Shown here one piece after another: positions 1 to 7,369 of a stretch of 33,617 nucleotides of DNA. Positions within the stretch are counted from its first letter, which is position 1. Each line of letters starts with the position of its first letter. Location of the stretch: positions 1-33,617 of the forward strand of contig CANQVQ010000003.1 in the NCBI GenBank assembly GCA_947627335.1. The letters run 5' to 3'. Below the pieces are notes generated by a model. That model was not told the origin of the DNA. It did no database searches and saw nothing but the letters and a program-made list of their open reading frames with translations. Made by a program: the position numbers and the translations under genes. The DNA comes from an uncultured Clostridia bacterium (GTDB lineage: Bacteria > Bacillota > Clostridia > Oscillospirales > CAG-382).

Positions 1-380
1 AGCAGGTTGCCGAGGATAACGCACAGGTCCAGTTCCGAAACCGAGAGGGACACCGGAATCTTCGCTTCCGCCTTGACCCGGATCTGCTTTTCGGAAGCGA
101 GGGAGAGCTTGCTGTTGAGGATCGCGTCCACCATCTTGTTTCCGGTCTTGAGGACCGTTTCCACATTGGTCAGGTCGTCGTCCAGCATATCGAGGTACCG
201 GGCGATCTCGCCGTATTCGCCGTTCGCCGCGTGGACCTTCATGGTCTGGATATGGTGTCGGTAATCGTGCCGCCAGCCGCGCATCTTCGTATACATATTT
301 TCCACTTCGTTGTAGTATTTCTGCAGGATCTCGTTCTCAAAGGAAGCGACCCTTTTGGCGATCAGTTTGTCCAACAGCAT
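1..380 (-). CDS. GHKL-type sensor histidine kinase, N-terminal part (cut by window start)
   Basis: The ORF track misses this gene because it runs off the window. Reading the minus strand from the ATG at 380 gives an open frame to base 1. It begins with a short helical region and has a phosphoacceptor-like box, RHDYRHH, near residue 38, as in the Spo0B-like helical domain of GHKL (AgrC/LytS-type) kinases. The motif ELDLCVILGNLL near the cut end matches the start of the GHKL ATPase domain (N-box). No membrane segment precedes the H-box, so what is visible is a soluble kinase core; membrane parts are absent rather than lost upstream. The start lies 10 bp after the stop of the response regulator, with AAGGGG as ribosome binding site, so the two are co-transcribed. 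It presumably phosphorylates that regulator. The C-terminal ATPase half lies outside the window. Confidence 0.8.
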   Translation of the reverse strand, partial: MLLDKLIAKRVASFENEILQKYYNEVENMYTKMRGWRHDYRHHIQTMKVHAANGEYGEIARYLDMLDDDLTNVETVLKTGNKMVDAILNSKLSLASEKQIRVKAEAKIPVSLSVSELDLCVILGNL

Positions 381-390
381 GGCGTGCCCC

Positions 391-1092
391 TTACAGATAT
401 TTGATCAGTGAAGCGTGGATGTCGTCGTACATCCCGCGGCTGACGGGAATGCGTGCGCCGTCCAGCGTCGTAAGAAACGTGCGGGTGATCTTTTTGACGT
501 ATTTCAGGTTTACCGCGAAGGAGCGGTGCACCCTGAAAAAGGTCTCGTCCAGACTTTCACAGAGTTTCCCAAGGGACAGGCGTGTGCGGTAATTCCCATG
601 CACGGTATGGACGACGACGTACACGTTTTCCGCTTCGGCATAGACGATGTCCGCCAGCGGCACCTTGACGCTTCCCTCCGCCGTGGAAAGCAGGACGGAA
701 CGCTGCCGGTATTCCAGATTGTACACGGCCTTGTCCAGCACGGGGAAGAGTTTCGGCGCCTCCACCGGCTTGATCAGGTAGTGAAGCGCGGATACGTCGA
801 ACCCGTCGCTGAAGTATTCGTAAAACCCGGTGATAAAGACGATCTGCACGGTGGCGTTCTCGCGCCGTACCGCTTTGGCAAGTTCGATCCCGCTGATACC
901 GGGCATTTCGATGTCCAGCAGCAGGAGGTCGAAGTCCTTTTCCTCGGCGTAATCGAACAGGAAAGGGTTCGCTTCCGCGTACTGCTTCACCGTGAGCAGG
1001 TGGCGGTTCCGTTTCGCCCAGGTATGGACGAGTTCGGCGAGGTAGTCGCGTTGCTTCGCGTCGTCGTCGACGATGGCGAGTTTGTAGGGCAT
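391..1092 (-). CDS. LytTR-family response regulator
   Basis: This 233-residue transcription factor has an N-terminal receiver domain (acidic patch VDDD at residues 8-11, predicted phospho-Asp D60 in LLLLDIEMPG, Thr in FITGF, Lys in LIKPVE) and a C-terminal LytTR DNA-binding domain, recognised from the FFRVHRSFAVNL segment. The track's 256-residue version begins upstream; I chose the ATG at 1092 because GGAAAGGAG precedes it and the protein then starts directly with MPYKLAIVDDD. The track's longer start also lies upstream of the likely transcription start of the 1133-1161 promoter. It forms an operon with the GHKL kinase downstream, the usual AgrA/AgrC-like pairing. The target genes are not known; an AACGTTTAG half-site lies at 1285-1293. 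Confidence 0.93.
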   Translation of the reverse strand: MPYKLAIVDDDAKQRDYLAELVHTWAKRNRHLLTVKQYAEANPFLFDYAEEKDFDLLLLDIEMPGISGIELAKAVRRENATVQIVFITGFYEYFSDGFDVSALHYLIKPVEAPKLFPVLDKAVYNLEYRQRSVLLSTAEGSVKVPLADIVYAEAENVYVVVHTVHGNYRTRLSLGKLCESLDETFFRVHRSFAVNLKYVKKITRTFLTTLDGARIPVSRGMYDDIHASLIKYL

Positions 1093-1132
1093 ACGGCGCG
1101 CTCCTTTCCCGGGGTGGAATCCCCCTGCGTCA

Positions 1133-1161
1133 ATTATAGCGCAGGGCGGACGAAAAAGCAA
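1133..1161 (-). promoter_or_regulatory. Promoter of the LytTR/GHKL operon
   Basis: On the minus strand TTGCTT (1156-1161) and TATAAT (1133-1138) are separated by 17 bp. The -10 box lies in the loop of a short inverted repeat, CCCTGCG/CGCAGGG, which could be a regulatory site. The leader to the ATG at 1092 would be about 35 nt. Confidence 0.7.
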
Positions 1162-1491
1162 GCGTTTTCGGAAAATGCCGTGTCAACGGTGCGTGAAGTT
1201 GCCGGATTTCCAAACCTTGCAAACCCATATAATATTCAACTGTTTTCAGTATTTGATTCCTCCTCTCTTATGGGAACACCTGCTAACGTTTAGAAGAAAG
1301 AATTTGACGTCTGAAGTGTTTAACATCGCATTTTGCTTTGCAAAATCGCCGCTCGTGGCTTTGCATATCATCCGTCTTGTCACTTTTTTCAATACAAGGC
1401 TCTGCGGATGCTCTCCTGCGGTCATTTCCAACTTACAAGTAGCATACGAGGAGGAACACTATGCAGAAGACTGCCAGAGCGATATAATTCA
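1162..1491. other. Intergenic region of about 330 bp, no recognised gene
   Basis: This stretch is visibly more AT-rich than its surroundings and no ORF in it resembles a known protein. Two things stand out. A LytTR-like half-site AACGTTTAG lies at 1285-1293, with a poor second copy 12 bp further on. At 1461-1487 there is a nine-codon plus-strand reading frame (MQKTARAI, then stop) behind a very good ribosome binding site, GAGGAGGAA. It may be a leader peptide, a gene remnant or chance. No convincing terminator is seen for the lipoprotein gene ending at 1492. Confidence 0.4.
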
Positions 1492-2718
1492 TCATCGCGT
1501 TTTTCCGTTCGTGATTTCCATGGATTTCCCGGTGGTGACGTCGACGATTGCAAGGTCCTCGTTGCCGCGTTCCGAGGAAAAGGCGTTGTGGAAATTCAGA
1601 TACGTCCGGTACTGGATATACAGCACCTCCCCGTCCGCAAAGACGTAGTCGATGCGGTCGGGCTTCCCATCATGCGCGCCGTGATAGACGAGTTCGGGGG
1701 CTCCGCCAAATTCCTTGACGCGATACACGTTCCCGCAGGTGGGGTTGTCGCGGGAAAGGTATTCGTAGAGTTCATCGTCCTCCTGATAGACCTCTATCTG
1801 GGACCGATCCTCACAGCAGTAATAGATGTAGCCCGCACTCACCCAGTAATGGAGGGCGGAAGGGATCGCCGCGACGTCCACCATCTGATTGCCTTCCAAT
1901 TTCCGCAGAACGCCCGTGTCGTAGTCGTAATCGTACAGCTCCCCTCCGAAATTCGTCAGAAAGGTGACGTCCTCCACGACTGCGGACTTTTTCCCAAAAT
2001 CTTCCGAAAAGCGGTACAGCGTAAGCGTTTCCAGATCGTGCAGGTAAACCGTATCCCCGCTCGCGTAGTAGTTCGCGTTCGCGGGGTCCGTCAGCCGTTC
2101 GCTCCGTTCCGACGAATATGCGTACCGCCACAGGGAATACTGGGGCTTGTCGTCGACGTATTCCGTTTTTACCCAGTAAAGCCCTTTGTCCGTGTCGGAA
2201 AGCAGGGCGGCGTCGCTTGGGATCGAGAGCCTTTTCGCATTGTCCCCGTCCAAATCGGAAAAATACGTCTCCCCTTCTCCGAATTGCGGGGCAAAAAACA
2301 GGTGGTTCGCGCTGAAGGAGATTCTATTTCCCTGCGAAAACAGGCAGGATTCATGCGTACAGAACACATCGTGGCACGCGTAGGAGAATTTGCCGCTCAA
2401 TTTATCGTATTCCATGAGCGTCCAAACATATTTGTCGGTCGCGTAATTGAAAATCATGCGCGTCGGCGTATTCGCGCACAGCAAGGTCCCGTCCTTCCCG
2501 TGCAGGCAGGCGACCGAGCCGTCCTGCGAGAGTTGTTTCAGCCCGTCCTCACCAATGGATCGATAATATGAGGAAACGAATTCCGTTTGCAGAAGCCCTG
2601 TTTCGGCGGGACCCGCCTCGCCTTGCAAGGGATCGGGATCGGAATAGGAGTAATCCGCCGAGCAGGATGAAAAGAAGAACAGAAACAGCGACAGGCATAT
2701 CGAAATCACCTTTTTCAT
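1492..2718 (-). CDS. ABC-operon lipoprotein, probable beta-propeller-like (DUF5050-type)
   Basis: The 408-residue product starts with a lipoprotein signal, MKKVISICLSLFLFFFSSC, with Cys19 as the likely lipidated residue, so it should sit on the outer face of the membrane. The rest shows repeated short aromatic strands of the kind DGEVLYIQYR and DTVYLHDLE, suggesting a propeller fold. A Cys/His cluster, CHDVFCTHESC, lies in the first third; similar clusters occur in lipoproteins beside ABC transporters in gut clostridia. The start at 2718 has GGGGAGGT upstream; the track's 542-residue version extends into the permease gene in another frame. It is the third gene of the ABC operon, 14 bp after the permease stop. 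It may be an accessory or sensing subunit; the actual function is unknown. Confidence 0.75.
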   Translation of the reverse strand: MKKVISICLSLFLFFFSSCSADYSYSDPDPLQGEAGPAETGLLQTEFVSSYYRSIGEDGLKQLSQDGSVACLHGKDGTLLCANTPTRMIFNYATDKYVWTLMEYDKLSGKFSYACHDVFCTHESCLFSQGNRISFSANHLFFAPQFGEGETYFSDLDGDNAKRLSIPSDAALLSDTDKGLYWVKTEYVDDKPQYSLWRYAYSSERSERLTDPANANYYASGDTVYLHDLETLTLYRFSEDFGKKSAVVEDVTFLTNFGGELYDYDYDTGVLRKLEGNQMVDVAAIPSALHYWVSAGYIYYCCEDRSQIEVYQEDDELYEYLSRDNPTCGNVYRVKEFGGAPELVYHGAHDGKPDRIDYVFADGEVLYIQYRTYLNFHNAFSSERGNEDLAIVDVTTGKSMEITNGKTR

Positions 2719-2732
2719 ACAGACCTCCCCGG

Positions 2733-4799
2733 TTAAAATAATAAAAATACGGTAAACAGGACCGCCGACGACAGCAGGAACGTGAGCGCCTTGCTTTTGG
2801 TCACGCGGGAGAAAGCCGCGACGCCCAGCGAAAATCCGCACGCCGAAACGCACGTTGCCGCCGCCCGCAGGAGCGCGCAGGCAAAAAGCGGAAGGGAATC
2901 TAAAAAGGAGACGCCTTCGATGCTGGAAGCGCGGGCCGTGCACAGCGGCAAGGAAGCATAGCCGGCGATCATCGCGGCGTCGATCGCGGAAAACGCGAAA
3001 GCGCAGACCGCCGAAAACCCGATGCAAAACGTCAGTTTCGACTTCCGCAGCGCCCTGCGGTCGCAAACCGCGTACAGCAGGTGCATTCGGTTTCGATACT
3101 CGTCGCCGAAAAGACCGCACATGGCCGCGACAAGCAAAAGCCCGAGCGCAACGTCGACCCGAAACGCAAAAAGTTGATTCCAGCCGGTATCATACAGCAC
3201 GGACGGTTGTTTCCCATCCTCGGTCTGCGACCGAAGATACGCCAGCCGCTCCCGCACCCGGACGAGCGCTTTCTCATTTTGCTCCGCCTCGTAGAAACGG
3301 ACGAGATACCTTCCCATTTCGCTGCTCGTCACTTCCCCGGCACGGTACTTTCGTTCCATCTCCTCCTTTTGCCCCATGACCGCGTATAGTTCGGAGAGTT
3401 CGCCGTCAAGCGCTTCCTGCTTTTCCGCGGTATAGTCCCCTTCGATGGAGGTCAGATAGGAACGGTATTTCTGTTCCGTATAGGTAGGCGTAAAGCCGTA
3501 CACTTGCGCCGAAACATACAGCTTGAGGAGGACCGCGCCCACCAGTACCGGCAGGATCCTGTTGGCGAACAGCTGCTTTTGCCACTCGTAGGCGGACACG
3601 CTCTTGACACGGGTTCGGCGACGGGTGCGGCGCGGGACGGCGATCCGGAACGCCCTGTATTCCGCCGGTCTGTTTCGGTGCAGGACAAAAACCGCGCAGA
3701 GCGCAAGGGCGCAAAGCAGATACAGCAGAGAAACGACGACCATGCCGTACAGCACGATCCCGCCCACTACGACGGGATAGATATGCGCAAACAGCGTATT
3801 CCCATCGCAAAGGGACGCGAAGCTGCCGATGTTCCAAAGACTGCCCGCGACATACGGGTTCCCGATTTTGCCCGCGTACTGCGCCGCCACGACAACGACC
3901 GCACCGACCAGTGAAAACACGCGGTTTCCGCTGTATTTCCCGACGATGCAGGATACCATGCAGACGAAAAAGCAGGCGAGGAGCAGGAACGCCGAAAGGA
4001 CGCCGACCGCTTCCGATACGGTCAGGGGCAAAGGGAACAGGTAGAACGGTTCGCTGTTCTGCAGGAATGCGGCGAACGCGGAAAACCCGCTCGACACGGC
4101 GTACACCGCGACCGAAAGGACCACGGACGATACGCTCGCGACCGTGCAGCAGACCGCGCAAACGACGGTTTTCGCGAAGAAGCGGCGCCGCCTGCCGAAT
4201 CTTGCGGAGCGAAACAGCAGTTCGTTTCCGCGTTCCCGGTCGCTGAAAGCCGCCGTCGAGCCGAGGAACGCGCCGAAAAGCAGGAGCGGGAGGAGCAGCG
4301 CGGACAGGGTCTTAAAAAGCGATTCCAATCCGTGCATATCCGCTTGCCCCAAGCGGAGCGTTTTGTTCTTTTCGTAAACCGCGAGGAGCATCTCATTGAC
4401 GGCGTTCCCCCCGTCGTTTCCGACGGATTGCTGTTTTTTTAGTTCGCCGATGGTTCGTTCCAGCTTGTCGATATAGAAACGCTGCCGGTTTATCCGTTCA
4501 AAAGCGATCCGGTACTGCTCGAATTCGACCCTCCATTCCGGCGCGGCGACACCCGCGTATGCGTCGGGGGAATCGGCGTATGCTTCATACGCATCCTGGA
4601 GCGCCTGATACCGCGCAAGAACCGACTGCGGGTCCTGCCGGTATTCCTCCGCGATCCGCTGGACCGCGGCAGCGTCGTACGGCGGCTCCTCCGCAAAAAC
4701 GAAGCCGAGGAACGCGGAAACGGCGAGCAGCAGCAGGAGCATCCCCGCAAATCCCCTGCCGAGGACCGTCTTTTTCAACTCATACCCGATCTGTCTCAT
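2733..4799 (-). CDS. ABC transporter permease (ABC-2-like, large)
   Basis: This 688-residue membrane protein begins with a cytoplasmic stretch and a first membrane helix (about 17-36, GFAGMLLLLLAVSAFLGFVF). A roughly 130-residue extracytoplasmic helical region follows, then a block of hydrophobic segments (about 160-370), a second large soluble region (about 415-540) and a final block of helices (545-688). This duplicated helix/ectodomain layout resembles paired ABC-2 permeases fused in one chain. The start overlaps the last 20 bp of the ATPase gene, indicating translational coupling. With the ATPase it would form an exporter or lantibiotic/bacitracin-type transporter; the substrate cannot be read from the sequence. 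Confidence 0.85.
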   Translation of the reverse strand: MRQIGYELKKTVLGRGFAGMLLLLLAVSAFLGFVFAEEPPYDAAAVQRIAEEYRQDPQSVLARYQALQDAYEAYADSPDAYAGVAAPEWRVEFEQYRIAFERINRQRFYIDKLERTIGELKKQQSVGNDGGNAVNEMLLAVYEKNKTLRLGQADMHGLESLFKTLSALLLPLLLFGAFLGSTAAFSDRERGNELLFRSARFGRRRRFFAKTVVCAVCCTVASVSSVVLSVAVYAVSSGFSAFAAFLQNSEPFYLFPLPLTVSEAVGVLSAFLLLACFFVCMVSCIVGKYSGNRVFSLVGAVVVVAAQYAGKIGNPYVAGSLWNIGSFASLCDGNTLFAHIYPVVVGGIVLYGMVVVSLLYLLCALALCAVFVLHRNRPAEYRAFRIAVPRRTRRRTRVKSVSAYEWQKQLFANRILPVLVGAVLLKLYVSAQVYGFTPTYTEQKYRSYLTSIEGDYTAEKQEALDGELSELYAVMGQKEEMERKYRAGEVTSSEMGRYLVRFYEAEQNEKALVRVRERLAYLRSQTEDGKQPSVLYDTGWNQLFAFRVDVALGLLLVAAMCGLFGDEYRNRMHLLYAVCDRRALRKSKLTFCIGFSAVCAFAFSAIDAAMIAGYASLPLCTARASSIEGVSFLDSLPLFACALLRAAATCVSACGFSLGVAAFSRVTKSKALTFLLSSAVLFTVFLLF

Positions 4800-5658
4800 G
4801 CTCGTCCCCGTATAGCAGCATATATGCGTCCTCGAGCGTCGGTTCCGCTTCCGCCGCCGTTTCCGTCGGTTTGGCGGAAGAAAGCAGGCGGCAGCTCGTT
4901 TTTCCGCCCTCGCTGTTGATCGCGATCACGCGGAAACGCGCTTTCAAATCCCGAAGCGCGTCGCCGTCGACGGCGCAGGACCAAACCGATCCCCGTGCGG
5001 TTTCCGCCAAAACGTTCGGTTCTCCGCAGAAAATGGTTTTCCCCTTTTTCAGGCAGATCACCCCGTTGGCGATGTGCTCGATGTCGCCGATGATGTGCGT
5101 CGCGAGCAGGATCGTCCTGCCGAAGGACTGCTCCGCGATGAAGTTTTTCACCAAAACCCGTTGCCCGGGGTCCAACCCCGCCGTCGGTTCGTCCAAAAGC
5201 ACGATCTCCGGTTCGCCCAAGAACGCCTGGATCAGCATCAGCCGCTGCTTCATGCCCCCCGAAAGCGAGGAGATTTTTCGGTCCTTCACGTCGTCAAGTT
5301 CAAACTTACCGAGGAGGGAATCGATCTGCGCCGACGCCGCTTTTCGGTCGATCCCCTTCAAAACCGCCATATAGCGCAAAAAATCCAGGCAGGAAAATGC
5401 GGGGATCATCTCGCAGTACTGCGGCATATAGCCGATGCGGGCGCGGAACCGACCGTCTTCCCGTTTTATTTTTTCGCCGTCAAAAAGGATCTCGCCGCCG
5501 TCCCGCCGAATATTATCGGTCAGGATGTTCATGAACGTCGTTTTGCCCGACCCGTTCGGACCGAGCAGCCCGTAAACGCCCTCGCCCATGCGGCAGCTGA
5601 AATCGCAGATTGCCGGTATTTTGCCGTAGGATTTACGAATCTCTTTTATCTCCAGCAT
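4780..5658 (-). CDS. ABC transporter ATP-binding protein
   Basis: The 292-residue ATPase carries a full ABC cassette: Walker A GPNGSGKTT near residue 35, signature LSGGMKQRL near 133, Walker B IVLLDEPTAGLDP near 153-165 and the switch His in ATHI near 187. The C-terminal 80 residues form the extra domain common in CcmA/BcrA-type exporters. It is the first gene of a three-gene operon (ATPase, permease, lipoprotein) and overlaps the permease by 20 bp. It energises transport at the cytoplasmic face. The ribosome binding site (AGGGACGAG) is modest. The transported compound is unknown; drug, peptide or lipid export are all possible. Confidence 0.95.
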   Translation of the reverse strand: MLEIKEIRKSYGKIPAICDFSCRMGEGVYGLLGPNGSGKTTFMNILTDNIRRDGGEILFDGEKIKREDGRFRARIGYMPQYCEMIPAFSCLDFLRYMAVLKGIDRKAASAQIDSLLGKFELDDVKDRKISSLSGGMKQRLMLIQAFLGEPEIVLLDEPTAGLDPGQRVLVKNFIAEQSFGRTILLATHIIGDIEHIANGVICLKKGKTIFCGEPNVLAETARGSVWSCAVDGDALRDLKARFRVIAINSEGGKTSCRLLSSAKPTETAAEAEPTLEDAYMLLYGDEHETDRV

Positions 5659-5685
5659 CTGTCTCGTCCCTATTCCGCCACATCT

Positions 5686-5705
5686 ATCGTTTTATATCGT
5701 TTTAT
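5686..5705. repeat. Tandem 10-bp repeat in the leader of the ABC operon
   Basis: ATCGTTTTAT occurs twice in direct contact (5686-5695 and 5696-5705), one helical turn apart, between the promoter and the start of the ATPase gene. It could be a paired binding site for a regulator, but no protein can be assigned. Confidence 0.45.
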
Positions 5706-5807
5706 GCCTTTTGAACCTATATAGAATAACATCACGCACTTTCCCCGCATAGACGACTTTGATGGGTTCGTGCTTTGAAATCGTTATTGGGTTTCTGCCT
5801 GCACTTT

Positions 5808-5839
5808 ATTATATATCACGGCGTCATATGCGGTGTCAA
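5808..5839 (-). promoter_or_regulatory. Promoter of the ABC operon
   Basis: On the minus strand TTGACA (5834-5839) is followed, after 18 bp, by TATATA overlapping TATAAT (5808-5815). The leader would be about 145 nt and contains the 10-bp tandem repeat. Confidence 0.7.
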
Positions 5840-5962
5840 GTGGTTTTGAAATTTTTTGCTGAAAGCGAGGGGATTTCGTTCTATGTCATGCCTCACGGCG
5901 GACGACCGCCAAGGCGTCCGGATCGGGAATTTCCCGTTTCCGTCGTCGGGTTTTTTGAAAAG

Positions 5963-5981
5963 CGGGCAAACCGGTTGCCCG
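5963..5981. promoter_or_regulatory. Candidate operator palindrome upstream of the TetR gene
   Basis: CGGGCAA-ACCGG-TTGCCCG is a perfect 7-bp-arm inverted repeat just upstream of the likely TetR promoter. It has no T-tract, so a terminator is unlikely. The same half-site CGGGCAA appears at 6734-6740, in the leader of the DUF308/MMPL operon. Confidence 0.45.
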
Positions 5982-5985
5982 GGGG

Positions 5986-6014
5986 TAGATTTCTTCACAT
6001 TTTCATGGTACAAT
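5986..6014 (+). promoter_or_regulatory. Possible promoter of the TetR gene
   Basis: TACAAT (6009-6014) makes a good -10 box. A weak TAGATT lies 17 bp upstream as -35. The weak -35 and adjoining palindrome would fit a regulated promoter. Confidence 0.4.
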
Positions 6015-6076
6015 ATACAGCATACACCGTACCGCATTGCATCCCCCATCAAAAACAACCGGCAGGAGACGCGAAA

Positions 6077-6634
6077 ATGGCGAACTTTACGAAGAAAGCA
6101 ATTCAAGAGTCCTTTCTGAAATTACTGACGGAGCGACCGCTGTCCAAAATCACGGTGAAGGATATTGTGGCGGACTGCGGCATCAACCGCAATACCTTTT
6201 ACTACTACTTCGAGGATCTGCCCAAACTGATCGAAAGCATCGTCGAGGACGACGCCGAGCAGATGATCCGTTCCTATCCCACCATCGAGAAATTCGAGGA
6301 CTGTCTGGACGCGTCGATCACGCTTGCGCTCGCGAAAAAGCGTGCGGTGCTGCACATCTATCACTCGGCGAACCGGGAAATCTATGAGATGTACCTCTGG
6401 AAAGTCTGCGATCATACGGTCAACGCCTACGTCACGTCCGTCCTGCGTGGGAAAAAGGTTCGGGAGGGCGACCTTGCGATCGTCAAGGAGTACCTGTCCG
6501 GGCTTGCGTTCGGCATCTTTTCCAGATGGCTGAAAAACGATATGGACGACGACATCCGAAGTATGCTTTCCCGCCTTTTGGAGATCAAAAAGGGGATGAT
6601 CGAAGATCTGATCCTGTGCTGCGTGGAGGAATAA
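6077..6634 (+). CDS. TetR/AcrR-family transcriptional regulator
   Basis: The 185-residue protein has an N-terminal TetR helix-turn-helix: IQESFLKLLTERPLSKITVKD followed by the recognition helix segment GINRNTFYYYFED (about residues 37-50). The C-terminal all-helical half is the ligand-binding and dimerisation part. I start it at the ATG at 6077, after GGAGA; the 291-residue track version adds unlikely upstream sequence that would cross the promoter and palindrome. A strong terminator follows, so it is a separate transcript from the DUF308/MMPL operon, which it may regulate by analogy with TetR/MMPL neighbours elsewhere. The effector is unknown. Confidence 0.9.
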   Translation: MANFTKKAIQESFLKLLTERPLSKITVKDIVADCGINRNTFYYYFEDLPKLIESIVEDDAEQMIRSYPTIEKFEDCLDASITLALAKKRAVLHIYHSANREIYEMYLWKVCDHTVNAYVTSVLRGKKVREGDLAIVKEYLSGLAFGIFSRWLKNDMDDDIRSMLSRLLEIKKGMIEDLILCCVEE

Positions 6635-6654
6635 GTCGAATTTAGTCATTTTTT

Positions 6655-6691
6655 GTCCCGTGTCTGATAATCGGACACGGGACCTTTTTTG
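6655..6691 (+). terminator. Rho-independent terminator after the TetR gene
   Basis: A perfect 10-bp stem, GTCCCGTGTC / GACACGGGAC (6655-6664 and 6674-6683), is followed by CTTTTTT. Confidence 0.9.
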
Positions 6692-6695
6692 TCTG

Positions 6696-6724
6696 TAGGC
6701 AGAACCGGACCGGGCGACTATACT
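6696..6724 (+). promoter_or_regulatory. Possible promoter of the DUF308/MMPL operon
   Basis: TATACT (6719-6724) is a good -10 box; TAGGCA 17 bp upstream is a partial -35. A CGGGCAA half-site at 6734-6740 follows, just before the ribosome binding site. Confidence 0.45.
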
Positions 6725-6755
6725 GGTGACAAACGGGCAAAGGAGGTTTGCTTCT

Positions 6756-7364
6756 ATGAAGATGCGTTCCGTAGCGCCGATGCGGATCGCGAAGATCGGG
6801 TACATCGTCATGTCCGCCCTGTTTTGTGCCGCAGGCGTCCTTTTGATCGCCGCACCGGGACTTTCGCTGTCGGTCATCGGCGTTTGCATCGGGGTCGCGA
6901 TGATCCTCTTCGGCATCGTCAAGCTGGTCGGGTACTTTTCAAAGGATCTGTTCCGATTGGCGTTCCAGTTCGATCTGGAATTCGGGATTTTGATGATGGT
7001 CCTCGGCGGGACCGTCCTTTTCAACCCGGAAAACCTGATGGCGTTCATTTGCGTCGCCCTCGGGATCTCCATTCTGCTGGACGGACTGTTCAAGATTCGG
7101 ATCGCCATGGATTCCAAACGGTTCGGCATCAAAAGCTGGTGGCTGATTCTGGCTCTGGCGATCGTGACCGGCGGGACCGGCGTGATTTTGATTTTTGATT
7201 CGGTCGTCGGGGCGAAGGCTTTGTCGGTTTTATTGGGGCTGACGCTTCTTTCGGAGGGCATTTTGAATCTGTATACGGTGATCAGCACCGTCTTAATTGT
7301 GAAGAATCAATTGCCGGACGTCATTGAAGTAGAAGCATCGGAACCGAACGGAAAGGAAAGGTGA
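6756..7364 (+). CDS. DUF308 (HdeD-like) membrane protein
   Basis: This 202-residue integral membrane protein is made of six or so hydrophobic helices in two similar halves with short charged loops (for example KDLFR and DSKRFGIKSW), the pattern of the DUF308/HdeD family. Some HdeD members are linked to acid resistance in enterobacteria, but clostridial copies have no assigned role. The start at 6756 is set by AAAGGAGG nine bases upstream; the track's earlier GTG at 6726 lies before that site. It is first in an operon with the MMPL exporter, whose start lies 5 bp after this stop. A helper role for the exporter is only an inference. Confidence 0.85.
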   Translation: MKMRSVAPMRIAKIGYIVMSALFCAAGVLLIAAPGLSLSVIGVCIGVAMILFGIVKLVGYFSKDLFRLAFQFDLEFGILMMVLGGTVLFNPENLMAFICVALGISILLDGLFKIRIAMDSKRFGIKSWWLILALAIVTGGTGVILIFDSVVGAKALSVLLGLTLLSEGILNLYTVISTVLIVKNQLPDVIEVEASEPNGKER

Positions 7365-7369
7365 ATGCC

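Noticed and set aside
1333-2571. 412-residue plus-strand ORF
   Set aside because: It is antisense to the lipoprotein gene and lacks a ribosome binding site or a known domain.
5963-5981. Terminator reading of the CGGGCAA palindrome
   Set aside because: There is no U-tract on either side; an operator is more likely.
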